Source: VFMC01 sp046331225
Lineage (GTDB): Bacteria; Actinomycetota; Acidimicrobiia; Acidimicrobiales; Ilumatobacteraceae
Direction of reading: 5' to 3'
Length of the DNA: 64,000 nt
Assembly (NCBI GenBank): GCA_046331225.1
Contig: JAXLRF010000006.1
Span: 248,001-312,000 of the forward strand
Shown here: piece by piece, positions 1-9,920 of the stretch
Layout: each line of letters opens with the position of its first letter
Numbering within the stretch: position 1 is the stretch's first letter
The notes under the pieces: generated by a model
Seen by the model: the letters and a program-made list of their open reading frames with translations, nothing else
Told to the model about the DNA's origin: nothing
Database searches by the model: none
Translations under genes and position numbers: made by a program

Positions 1-30
1 GTGCCACAGTCTGGCAGAGTCTTGCGTCAG

Positions 31-1611
31 ATGGAAGTACCTGCCACCACACGAAACACGTCCGGTGCCGTGCCCGAGGTCGCGCTGCACGGTCGCGGCC
101 TCCGGATCGACGACGTCGTCGCCGTCGCCCGTCACCACGCCACCGCTCGCCTGGCCGGCGACGCCCGCGACGCGATGGCCCGTTCGGCCGCCCTTGCCGA
201 CGGTTTCGTCGCCGGCGACCGGCCCGTCTACGGCGTCACCACCGGATTCGGCTCGCTGGCCCACACGGTCATCCCGGCCGACCGCACCGCCGAGCTGCAG
301 GTGGCCCTCGTGCGCTCGCACGCCACCGGCATGGGCGACCCGGTCGAGCCCGAGGTGGTGCGGGCCCTGCTGCTGCTCCGCGCACGCAGCCTGTCGATGG
401 CCCACTCCGGTGCTCGCCCCGAACTCGTCGACCTGCAACTCGCGCTGCTCGAACACGACCTCACGCCGGTCGTGCGCGAGCACGGTTCGCTCGGCGCCAG
501 CGGCGACCTCGCACCGCTCAGCCACTGCGCGCTCGCACTCATCGGCGAGGGCGAGGTGTGGGGCCCCGACGGTGTGCGCGTGCCCACGGCGGTCGCGATG
601 GAGCGCGCCGGGCTCCGGCCGGTCACGCTTCGCGCCAAGGAAGGCCTCGCGCTGATCAACGGCACCGACGGCATCCTCGGCATGCTCTGCCTCGCGTTGC
701 ACGACCTGTCGGCGCTCGCCCGCCTCGCGGACGTGACCGCTGCGATGACCGTCGAAGGCATCCTCGGCACCGATCGCGCCTTCGCCGCCGACCTGCAGGC
801 GTTGCGCCCGCAGGTCGGTCAGGCCGTCAGTGCGCGCAACCTCACCCGGCTCCTCGCCGGCTCGCCCATCGTCGCGAGCCACCGCGAGGGCGATGGCCGG
901 GTGCAGGACGCGTACTCGCTGCGCTGCACGCCGCAGGTGCACGGCGCCGCGCTCGACACGATGGCCCACGCCCGCACCGTCACCGAGCGCGAACTCGACG
1001 CGGCGATCGACAACCCGATGATCCTGCCCGACGGCCGCGTCGAGAGCTGCGGCAACTTCCACGGCGCGCCCGTCGCGTTCGTCTGCGACTTCCTCGCGAT
1101 CGCCGCGAGCGAGTTGTGCGCGATCAGCGAGCGCCGCACCGACCGGCTGCTCGACGTGGCCCGCTCGCACGGGCTGCCTCCGTTCCTCACCCCCGACGCG
1201 GGCGTCAACAGCGGGATGATGATCGCCCACTACACGCAGGCCGCGATGGCGATGGAGGCACAGCGCCTCGCCGTGCCCGCCAGCACCCAGTCGCTGCCCA
1301 CCAGCGCGATGCAGGAGGACCACGTCTCCAACGGCTGGGCTGCCGCACGCAAGCTCCGCCGCTCGGTCGACACCCTGCGTCGGGTCCTCGCCGTCGAGCT
1401 GGTCTGTGCCGCCGCGGCGCTCGATCTGCGGGCGCCCCTCGTGCCCGGTGCCGCCACCGGCGCCGCACTCGCCGTGCTCCGCCGCGACGTGGCCGGCCCC
1501 GGCCCCGATCGCTGGCTGTCACCCGATCTGCGCACCGCCGAACAGCGTCTCGCCGACGGCTCGGTGCTCGCCGCCGTCGAATCCACCATCGGTTCCCTGG
1601 AGGTCCTCTAG
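31..1611 (+). CDS. hutH: Histidine ammonia-lyase
   Basis: Deaminates L-histidine to trans-urocanate, the first step of histidine catabolism, in the cytosol. The Ala-Ser-Gly triad that cyclises to the MIO electrophile is at residues 156-158 within GSLGASGDLAPLSH. The following TDG..GMLCLALHDL region and the NPMILPDGR...GNFHGAP block are typical of the family. The 526-residue product fits the usual ~510. I chose ATG 31; an in-frame GTG at base 1 and a GTG at 70 are alternatives, and the window edge prevents a check upstream. The next gene, hutU, starts immediately after the stop, so the two are almost certainly cotranscribed. Confidence 0.95.
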   Translation: MEVPATTRNTSGAVPEVALHGRGLRIDDVVAVARHHATARLAGDARDAMARSAALADGFVAGDRPVYGVTTGFGSLAHTVIPADRTAELQVALVRSHATGMGDPVEPEVVRALLLLRARSLSMAHSGARPELVDLQLALLEHDLTPVVREHGSLGASGDLAPLSHCALALIGEGEVWGPDGVRVPTAVAMERAGLRPVTLRAKEGLALINGTDGILGMLCLALHDLSALARLADVTAAMTVEGILGTDRAFAADLQALRPQVGQAVSARNLTRLLAGSPIVASHREGDGRVQDAYSLRCTPQVHGAALDTMAHARTVTERELDAAIDNPMILPDGRVESCGNFHGAPVAFVCDFLAIAASELCAISERRTDRLLDVARSHGLPPFLTPDAGVNSGMMIAHYTQAAMAMEAQRLAVPASTQSLPTSAMQEDHVSNGWAAARKLRRSVDTLRRVLAVELVCAAAALDLRAPLVPGAATGAALAVLRRDVAGPGPDRWLSPDLRTAEQRLADGSVLAAVESTIGSLEVL

Positions 1612-3267
<1,656 letters not shown>

Positions 3268-3272
3268 GCGAG

Positions 3273-4094
3273 ATGCCGTCCACGACCGAGTTCCAGATCG
3301 AGGGCGACTTCTGGCGCGACGGTGCGGTGTGCGTCCGCGGCGCCTTCTCGCCCGAACACGTCGACCTCGCCCGTCGCGCGATCGACGCCAACCTCGCCGA
3401 CCTGTCGCCACTCGCCAAGCGGGCCAGTGGCGCCGACGACGGCGCGTTCGTCGAGGACTTCTGCTCGTGGCAGCGCATCCCCCAGCTGCACGAGTTCGTG
3501 CGCACCTCGCCCGCCGCAGCCATCGCCGCGCACCTGCTGGGCGACACCCACGAGGTGCGCTTCTACCACGACCACGTGCTCACCAAGGAGCCCGGTACGC
3601 GCCAGCGCACGCCGTGGCACCAGGACCAGCCGTACTACAACGTCGAGGGTCGCCAGAACCTCAGCGCCTGGATCCCGGTCGACCCCGTGCCGCGCGAGTC
3701 GGTGCTCGAGTTCGTCCGGGGTTCGCACCTCGGCCCGTGGTACATGCCCCGCACCTTCCTCGACGGCCAGGCGAAGTGGTTCCCGGAGGGTTCACTCGTC
3801 GAGCTGCCGCAGATCGACGGCAACCCCGAGTTCGAGATCATCGGCTGGGCGCTCGAACCCGGCGACGCCGTGTTCTTCCACGGGCTCACGCTCCACGCGG
3901 CCGGGCCGGTGCTCGGTCAGCACCGCCGGCGGGTCGTGTCACTGCGGTTCCTCGGCGACGACATGCGCCACGTGGTGCGCCCGTGGACCACCTCGCCGCC
4001 GTTCCCCGGCCTCGCCGACGAGCTGCCCGACGGCGCGCCCCTCGACCACCCGCTGTTCCCCGTGCTCTGGACCGACGCCAGGAGCGCGCCGTGA
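3273..4094 (+). CDS. Phytanoyl-CoA dioxygenase (PhyH) family protein
   Basis: A 273-residue Fe(II)/2-oxoglutarate-dependent oxygenase of the PhyH fold. The metal-binding facial triad is visible: WHQDQPYYN supplies His-x-Asp, and the distal His lies in FFHGLTLHAAG, followed by Arg residues (RRRVVSLRF) that would bind 2-oxoglutarate. The substrate is unknown. It lies inside the hut operon, between hutU and the deformylase-like gene, with its stop overlapping the next start by 4 bp (GTGA), so a role linked to histidine or an imidazole-derived compound is possible but only inferred. ATG 3273 is chosen; GTG 3264, overlapping the hutU stop, is an in-frame alternative. Confidence 0.88.
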   Translation: MPSTTEFQIEGDFWRDGAVCVRGAFSPEHVDLARRAIDANLADLSPLAKRASGADDGAFVEDFCSWQRIPQLHEFVRTSPAAAIAAHLLGDTHEVRFYHDHVLTKEPGTRQRTPWHQDQPYYNVEGRQNLSAWIPVDPVPRESVLEFVRGSHLGPWYMPRTFLDGQAKWFPEGSLVELPQIDGNPEFEIIGWALEPGDAVFFHGLTLHAAGPVLGQHRRRVVSLRFLGDDMRHVVRPWTTSPPFPGLADELPDGAPLDHPLFPVLWTDARSAP

Positions 4095-4666
4095 CCGTCC
4101 GCGACATCGTCACCGTGGGCCACCCCGTCCTGCGCGAGCGAGCACGCGAGGTCACCCGTGACGAACTCGCCTCGCCCGAGGTGCAACAGCTGATCGACGA
4201 CCTGATCGACACGATGCACGCCGCCAACGGTGCCGGCATCGCCGCCAACCAGGTCGGCGTGCCGCTGCGCATCACGACGATCGAGGTGAACGACAACCCG
4301 CGCTACCCGTACAAGCCACGCATCCCGCTCACGATCGTGGTCAACCCGGTGATCGAACCGCTCGACGACGAGCTGGTCGAGATCAACGAGGGCTGCCTGT
4401 CGGTGCCGAACCTGCGCGGCAACGTGATGCGCCACGTCAACGTGCGCGTCCGCTACCTCGACCGCGACGGTGTCGAACACGACGAGATCAAGCGGGGCCT
4501 CACCGCCGGCACCTTCCAGCACGAGTGCGACCACCTCGACGGCACGATGTTCCTCGACCGGGTGACCGATCCCACCACGTTCACCACGTGGGAACAGTTC
4601 GAACGGTTCCACCGCGCTGCCTTCGTCGAGCGCATCACCGAGTTCGTGCACCGCGTGGGGAGCTGA
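4091..4666 (+). CDS. Peptide-deformylase-family hydrolase in the hut operon
   Basis: A 191-residue deformylase with all three diagnostic motifs: GAGIAANQVG (residues 47-56), EGCLSVP (100-106, metal ligand Cys102) and QHECDHLDG (His144, Glu145, His148). These give an intact metal centre that hydrolyses N-formyl groups. Housekeeping deformylase normally sits beside fmt or priA; this one is embedded between hutU and hutF with a GTGA start overlap. HutF makes N-formylglutamate and no HutG is visible here, so I infer that this copy may deformylate N-formylglutamate to glutamate and formate. The alternative is an ordinary peptide deformylase carried along by chance. The fold assignment is firm; the substrate is a hypothesis. 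Confidence 0.85.
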   Translation: MTVRDIVTVGHPVLRERAREVTRDELASPEVQQLIDDLIDTMHAANGAGIAANQVGVPLRITTIEVNDNPRYPYKPRIPLTIVVNPVIEPLDDELVEINEGCLSVPNLRGNVMRHVNVRVRYLDRDGVEHDEIKRGLTAGTFQHECDHLDGTMFLDRVTDPTTFTTWEQFERFHRAAFVERITEFVHRVGS

Positions 4667-4672
4667 CGCACC

Positions 4673-6028
4673 GTGCCGGCTCGCGCCACCTACCACTGCG
4701 AGCTCGCGTGGCTGGGCGGCGACCACGCCGTGGCCGACGTGCAGATCGACGTCGACGGCGATCGCATCGTCAGCGTCACGCCAGGGGTGTCAGCACCGGG
4801 TCACGCGGTACGTCTGTCCGGGCTCACGCTGCCCGGCCTGGCCAACACCCACAGCCACGCGTTCCACCGGGCGCTGCGCGGCCGCACGCACGACGGCGTC
4901 GGCTCGTTCTGGACCTGGCGCGACCAGATGTACGGGCTCGCCGCCTCGCTCGACCCCGACACGTACCACCGCCTCGCCCGTGCCACCTTCGCCGAGATGG
5001 TCATGGCCGGCGTGACGTGCGTGGGCGAGTTCCACTACCTGCACCACCAGCCCGACGGCACCCCGTACCGAGATGCCAACGTGATCGGCGAGGCGCTGTC
5101 GGCCGCAGCGGCCGACGCCGGACTGCGGATCACCTTGCTCGACACCTGCTACCTGCAGGGCGGCATCGACCAGCCACCCAACCCGGTGCAGCGACGGTTC
5201 AGCGACGTACGGGTCGACGCCTGGGTCGAGCGTGTCGAAGCGCTGTGCGAACGGACCACGAGCCCGACAGCGCGTGTGGGCGCCGCCGTGCACTCGGTGC
5301 GCGCGGTCGACCCCGAATCGATCGCACGGGTCGCCGCGTGGGCGATCGAGCGGGGCGTGCCGTTGCACGCGCACGTGAGCGAGCAACCCGCCGAGAACCA
5401 TGCATGTGTCGAGGCGTTCGCGCTCACACCCATGGAGCTGCTCGCCGAACGGCACGCGCTCGACGCCGCCTTCACGGCGGTGCACGCCACCCACCTGACC
5501 GAGCACGACGTGAGGTTGTTGCAGATGCACCGATCGACCGTCTGCATGTGCCCGACCACCGAACGCGACCTGGCCGACGGCATCGGCCCGACCGCACGGT
5601 TCCTCGAGGCCGAGGTGCCGATCGCGCTGGGCAGCGACTCGCACGCGGTGATCGACCTGTTCGAAGAGGCACGCGCCGTCGAGCTCGACGAGCGTCTCGC
5701 GTCGCTGGTCCGAGGCAACCACACCGTTCCGTCGCTGCTCGAGGTGGCCACCGTGCACGGACACCGCAGCCTCGGATGGGCCGACGCCGGACGTCTCGCG
5801 GTCGGCGACCTCGCCGATCTGGTGACGGTCGACCTGCGATCGGTGCGCACCGCAGGTGCGTCACCCGATCACGCGCTCGCCACGGTCGTGTACGCCGCTG
5901 CTACCGCAGACGTGCGCCACGTGGTGATCGGCGGCCGTGTGGTGGTGCGCGACGGCCGGCACGTGTCGATCGACGTGGCGGGGGAGTTGTCCGACTCGAT
6001 CGCCGCAGCGTGGCGGGCCGTCCCGTGA
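4673..6028 (+). CDS. hutF: Formimidoylglutamate deiminase
   Basis: Amidohydrolase-superfamily enzyme that converts N-formimino-L-glutamate to N-formyl-L-glutamate and ammonia. Metal-binding features are NTHSHAFHRALRG near residue 60, the LHAHVSEQPAENHACVE block, the HATHLTEHDV histidine and the GSDSHAVIDLFEEAR aspartate. The 451-residue length is normal. GTG 4673 lies 6 bp after the deformylase-like stop. Presence of HutF rather than HutG-type formiminoglutamase commits this cluster to the five-step route that ends in glutamate plus formate. Its stop overlaps hutI by 4 bp. Confidence 0.92.
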   Translation: MPARATYHCELAWLGGDHAVADVQIDVDGDRIVSVTPGVSAPGHAVRLSGLTLPGLANTHSHAFHRALRGRTHDGVGSFWTWRDQMYGLAASLDPDTYHRLARATFAEMVMAGVTCVGEFHYLHHQPDGTPYRDANVIGEALSAAAADAGLRITLLDTCYLQGGIDQPPNPVQRRFSDVRVDAWVERVEALCERTTSPTARVGAAVHSVRAVDPESIARVAAWAIERGVPLHAHVSEQPAENHACVEAFALTPMELLAERHALDAAFTAVHATHLTEHDVRLLQMHRSTVCMCPTTERDLADGIGPTARFLEAEVPIALGSDSHAVIDLFEEARAVELDERLASLVRGNHTVPSLLEVATVHGHRSLGWADAGRLAVGDLADLVTVDLRSVRTAGASPDHALATVVYAAATADVRHVVIGGRVVVRDGRHVSIDVAGELSDSIAAAWRAVP

Positions 6029-7245
6029 ACGCCTCCGACCCGACCGGCACGCTCGTCGTCGACCACATCGGGCTGCTCGTCACCAACGACCCCACCGTCG
6101 GCGAAGGGCCGCTCGGCGTGGTGCGCGACGCAGCGCTCGTCGTGCAGGACGGCCACGTGGTCGCGATCGAACGTGCGGGCCGCACCTCGGCCGCCGCCGA
6201 CACCTGTGTCGACGCCGGCGGACGGTGCGTGCTACCGGGCTTCGTCGACAGCCACACCCACCTGGTGTTCGCCGGCGACCGCGGCGACGAGTTCGTCGCA
6301 CGCATGGCCGGCGCGCCCTACGCGGCCGGCGGCATCCGCACCACCGTGGCCGCCACCCGCGCCGCGAGCGACGACGAGCTGCGCCGACTCACCGCCCTGC
6401 GACGCGACGAGGCCGCGCGGGCCGGCATCACGACCCTGGAGATCAAGTCGGGCTACGGCCTCGATCCCGAGCACGAAACCCGGTGTCTGCACGTGGCCGA
6501 GGGATTCACCGAGCACACCACGTTCCTCGGTGCGCACGTGGTGCCGGCCGAGTTCGAGGGTCGCACCGACGACTACGTGCACCACGTGTGCACCGAGATG
6601 CTCGACGCCGCGGCGCCGCACGCGCGCTGGATCGACGCCTTCTGCGAGGTGGGTGCGTTCGACGCCGACCAGTGCCGGGCCGTGCTCGCCGCCGGGGCGG
6701 CTCGCGGGCTCGGCGGTCGGCTCCACGCCAACCAGCTCGGCCACGGCCCGGGTGTGCAACTCGGCGTCGAGACGGGCTGCGCCTCCGTCGACCACTGCAC
6801 CTATCTGTCCGACGCCGACATCGAGGCGCTCGCGGCCAGCACCACGGTGGCGACGTTCCTCCCCGCCGCCGACTTCTCGACCCGTCAGCCGTACCCCGAC
6901 GCCCGCCGGGTGCTCGACGCCGGTGCCACCGTCGCCCTCGCCACCAACTGCAACCCGGGCAGCAGCTACACCACCTCGATGTCGTTCTGCATCGCGCTCG
7001 CGGTGCGCGACCTCAGGATGACGATCGAGGAGGCGATCCGGGCGGCCACCGTCGGTGGAGCGGCCGCGCTGCGTCGCCCCGACCTCGGCGTGCTGCGGCC
7101 CGGCAGCCGTGCCGACCTCGCGGTGCTCGACGCCCCGTCGTACACGCACCTCGTCTACCGACCCGGGGTGCCGCTCGTCGCGGCCACCTTCCGGGCGGGC
7201 GAGCGCCTCGGGTCGCCCGCGAGAACGGAGGGGCCCGCGCGTTAG
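6025..7245 (+). CDS. hutI: Imidazolonepropionase
   Basis: Opens the imidazolone ring of 4-imidazolone-5-propionate to give N-formimino-L-glutamate. The 406-residue product shows the metal-binding DSHTHLVFAGDR, the substrate region EIKSGYGLD, HANQLGHGPGVQLG and ATNCNPGSSYTTSM, all characteristic of HutI. Start GTG 6025 overlaps the hutF stop (GTGA). With hutH, hutU and hutF this gives four of the five enzymes of the pathway; the missing one is the N-formylglutamate deformylase. Confidence 0.95.
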   Translation: MNASDPTGTLVVDHIGLLVTNDPTVGEGPLGVVRDAALVVQDGHVVAIERAGRTSAAADTCVDAGGRCVLPGFVDSHTHLVFAGDRGDEFVARMAGAPYAAGGIRTTVAATRAASDDELRRLTALRRDEAARAGITTLEIKSGYGLDPEHETRCLHVAEGFTEHTTFLGAHVVPAEFEGRTDDYVHHVCTEMLDAAAPHARWIDAFCEVGAFDADQCRAVLAAGAARGLGGRLHANQLGHGPGVQLGVETGCASVDHCTYLSDADIEALAASTTVATFLPAADFSTRQPYPDARRVLDAGATVALATNCNPGSSYTTSMSFCIALAVRDLRMTIEEAIRAATVGGAAALRRPDLGVLRPGSRADLAVLDAPSYTHLVYRPGVPLVAATFRAGERLGSPARTEGPAR

Positions 7246-7257
7246 GGTGCTGGCCAC

Positions 7258-7851
7258 ATGGCCCGTACCCCCGACCTCGAGCGCCGCCAGGAGCTGCTCG
7301 ACCGCATCGTCGTCTACCTGGCCGAACACGGATTGGCCCAGGCCACGCTGCGTCCGATGGCGGCGGCACTCGACGTGAGCATCAACCGCCTCGTCCACCA
7401 CTTCGGCTCGAAGGACGAGCTGGTCGCGACGGCGCTCGCCCGGTCGATCGAGCAGCAGATCGAGGTGCAGGAGACCTGGATGTCGCGCCGTCGCGACATG
7501 GGCACCGTCGAGTTCTACCGACGCTGGTGGAAGTGGATCAACGCGTCGCCCGCCAACCTGGCGCTCGTACGGCTCAACTACGAGGCCGCTGCGCTGAGCG
7601 CCGAGGTGACCGGCCTCACCGGCGACGTGCGCGCGGACCAGATCGGTGTGTGGCGTCACGACGTCGAGCAGCGCCTCCGAGCCGAAGGCGTGCCCGAGGG
7701 GCTGATCGAGGTGGAGGCGAGCCTCAGCAAGGCCATGTTCAGCGGGCTGGTGATGGACCTGCTCGCCACGGGCGATCGCAAGCGGCTCACCGTCGCGCTC
7801 GACACGTGGCTCGGCCGCCTTTCCCAGCGCATTCGTTCCGTGAATCCCTGA
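7258..7851 (+). CDS. TetR/AcrR-family transcriptional regulator
   Basis: A 197-residue regulator with an N-terminal TetR helix-turn-helix (residues ~10-60; LRPMAAALDVSINRLVHHFGSKDELV) and a divergent C-terminal ligand domain. It follows hutI by 12 bp and precedes the formate dehydrogenase operon, so it is placed to control the hut genes, formate dehydrogenase, or both. Inverted GTTCC/GGAAC repeats in the following gap (7869-7905) are plausible operators for it. The effector is unknown; HutC-type GntR regulators are the usual hut repressors, so a TetR here is not the textbook arrangement. Confidence 0.87.
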   Translation: MARTPDLERRQELLDRIVVYLAEHGLAQATLRPMAAALDVSINRLVHHFGSKDELVATALARSIEQQIEVQETWMSRRRDMGTVEFYRRWWKWINASPANLALVRLNYEAAALSAEVTGLTGDVRADQIGVWRHDVEQRLRAEGVPEGLIEVEASLSKAMFSGLVMDLLATGDRKRLTVALDTWLGRLSQRIRSVNP

Positions 7852-7868
7852 CATCGGATATTCTCTGA

Positions 7869-7905
7869 CCGTTCCACCACGGGGAACGGTTCCACGATGT
7901 GGAAC
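7869..7905. promoter_or_regulatory. Two overlapping inverted repeats upstream of formate dehydrogenase
   Basis: CCGTTCC at 7869-7875 pairs with GGAACGG at 7883-7889 across 7 bp, and GTTCCAC at 7889-7895 pairs perfectly with GTGGAAC at 7899-7905 across 3 bp. A further GGAAC follows at 7913-7917. The repeated GTTCC/GGAAC half-sites lie in the 91-bp gap before the formate dehydrogenase start and look like a tandem operator. The binding protein is not known; the adjacent TetR regulator is the obvious candidate. Confidence 0.5.
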
Positions 7906-7942
7906 GCCCCACGGAACCGGAGTGATCGGGAAGGGGGTGATC

Positions 7943-9910
7943 ATGAACCAACGTCGCTACACCCACGCCCCGATGCAGCGCATCACCCAGCCGCTCGTCC
8001 GCCAGGACGGCGTGCTGCGCCCCGCCACCTGGGACGAAGCGCTCGACCGCGCCGCTGCCGGCTTCGCCGCCGCACGTGACGCACACGGCCCGAACTCGGT
8101 CGGTGTCTTCTCGTGCTCGAAGAGCACCAACGAGATGAACTTCGTCGCCCAGAAGTTCGCCCGCGTCGCGATCGGCACCAACAACATCGACTCGTGCAAT
8201 CGCACTTGACACGCTCCCTCCGTGGTCGGTCTGGCCACAGTCTTCGGAGCAGGTGGTGGCACGTCGAGCTACGCCGAGATCGAGGAGGCCGATGTCATCG
8301 TCCTCTGGGGATCGAACGCGCGCAACGCCCACCCGATCTTCTTCCAGCACGTCCTCAAGGCCGTGCGCCGCGGCGCGCGCCTCTACGCCGTCGACCCACG
8401 ACGCTCGGAATCGGCCCAGTGGGCCGACCTCTGGCTCGGCAACCACGTCGGCACCGACATCGCGCTGTCACACACGATCGCCCGCGAGATCATCCACGCC
8501 GGGCTGGCCAACACCGACTTCATCGAGCGCGCCACCACGGGCTTCGACGAGTACCGGGCGACGGTCGAGGAATGGACGCTCGAGCGCGGCTCGCAGGTCA
8601 CCGGTGTGCCCGCCGACGCGATCCGCGAGCTCGCACACGCCTACGCCACCGCCGACCGCGGGCAGCTCTGCTGGACCCTCGGCATCACCGAGCACCACAA
8701 CGGCGTCGACAACGTGCTGTCGCTCATCAACCTCGCGCTGCTGTGCGGTCACGTCGGCCGGTACGGCGCCGGGCTCAACCCGCTGCGCGGGCAGAACAAC
8801 GTGCAGGGCGGCGGCGACATGGGCGCGATCCCCAACCGCCTCGCCGGGTTCCAGGACATCCTCGACCCCGAGGTGCGCGACAAGTTCGGCACCGCCTGGG
8901 GCGTCACCATCCAGGACCGCTACGGCTGGCACCTCACGCAGATGTTCGAAGCCATGGAGCGCGGTGACATGCGCGCCGTGTACGTGATCGGCGAGAACCC
9001 CGCGCAGAGCGAGGCCGACAAGGAGCACACGGTGCACCTGCTTCGCGGCCTCGACCACCTGGTCGTGCAGGACATCTTCCTCACCAAGACCGCCGAGCTG
9101 GCCGACGTGGTGCTGCCCGGCAGCGCCAGCTGGTGCGAGAGCGAGGGCACGGTCACCAACAGCGAGCGTCGCGTGCAGCGCACCCGCAAGGCGCTCGACC
9201 CGCCGGCCGGCGCGCGCGACGACATCGAGATCATCCTCGACGTCTGCCGCCGCCTCGGCCACGACTGGCACTACGGCGACACCGCCCGCGAGATCGCCGA
9301 GAGCGTGTGGAACGAGGTGCGGTCGTTGTCGCCGATGCACGCCGGCATGAGCTACGCCCGGCTCGAGGAGCTGCAGGGCATCCAGTGGCCCTGCTACCAC
9401 GAGGACCGCCTCGAGCCCAGCTATCTGCACGGCCGGCTGTGGGCCGACGACCCCGCCGAGCGCGGGCGCCTCGCGCCGTTCAGCTCCGTGGTCGACGACC
9501 CGCCGGTCGAAGCGCTGAGCGAGCAGTTCCCGCTGCGGCTCACCACCGGCCGCCGGCTCGACTCGTACAACACCGGCGTGCAGTCGGGCGGCTTCAGCAA
9601 CCCGCTGCGCTTCGGCGAGTCGATCGACGTGTCGCCCGAGGACGCCGAGCGGATGCAGCTCGCCGAGGGCGAGTGGGTGCGGGTCAGCTCGCCCCGAGGC
9701 ACCGTCGAGGCCCCCGTGCGCATCGACCCCGTGCTGCGACCCGGCCTGGTGTTCATGACCTTCCACTTCCCCGAGCAGGTCGACACCAACGTGCTCACCA
9801 TCGACGCCACCGACCCCAAGGCCGGCACCGCCGAGTTCAAGGCGGCCGCGGTGCGCATCGACAAGATCGACCCGTCGCAGACGGTTGCCGGCGCCGCCGC
9901 CGGCGAGTGA
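7943..9910 (+). CDS. fdhA: Formate dehydrogenase catalytic subunit (C-terminal part of alpha), selenocysteine-containing
   Basis: Molybdopterin (bis-MGD) oxidoreductase that oxidises formate to CO2. The reading frame is interrupted by TGA at 8207-8209 (residue 89) in the context DSCNRT-stop-HAPSVVGL, exactly where the family has the Sec or Cys ligand followed by the catalytic His. The frame then continues without a break to 9910 with conserved blocks such as LRGQNNVQGGGDMG. I read the TGA as selenocysteine, giving 655 residues. ATG 7943 follows a strong AAGGGGGTGAT ribosome site. The N-terminal [4Fe-4S] subdomain normally fused to this chain is absent and is found at the end of the gene at 11711-12592. 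Automated calling would split this into two ORFs or call it a pseudogene. Confidence 0.9.
8207..8249 (+). promoter_or_regulatory. UGA selenocysteine codon with downstream SECIS-like hairpin
   Basis: The UGA at 8207-8209 is followed by a hairpin with stem GTGGTC (8222-8227) pairing with GGCCAC (8233-8238), one G-U pair, and apical loop GGTCT (8228-8232). An outer helix CTCC (8218-8221)/GGAG (8246-8249) is possible with a 3'-side bulge. Exactly 18 nt separate the UGA from the loop GGTC. From memory, E. coli fdhF has the same 18-nt distance and a GGUCUG loop recognised by SelB. The element is within the coding region, as in bacterial selenoprotein mRNAs. Confidence 0.85.
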
Positions 9911-9920
9911 ACGGAACCCG

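Noticed and set aside
8207..8222. In-frame TGA splitting formate dehydrogenase into 7922-8209 and 8222-9910
   Set aside because: Not treated as a pseudogene or frameshift: the frame is unchanged across the stop, flanking residues match the family perfectly, and a SECIS-like hairpin is present.
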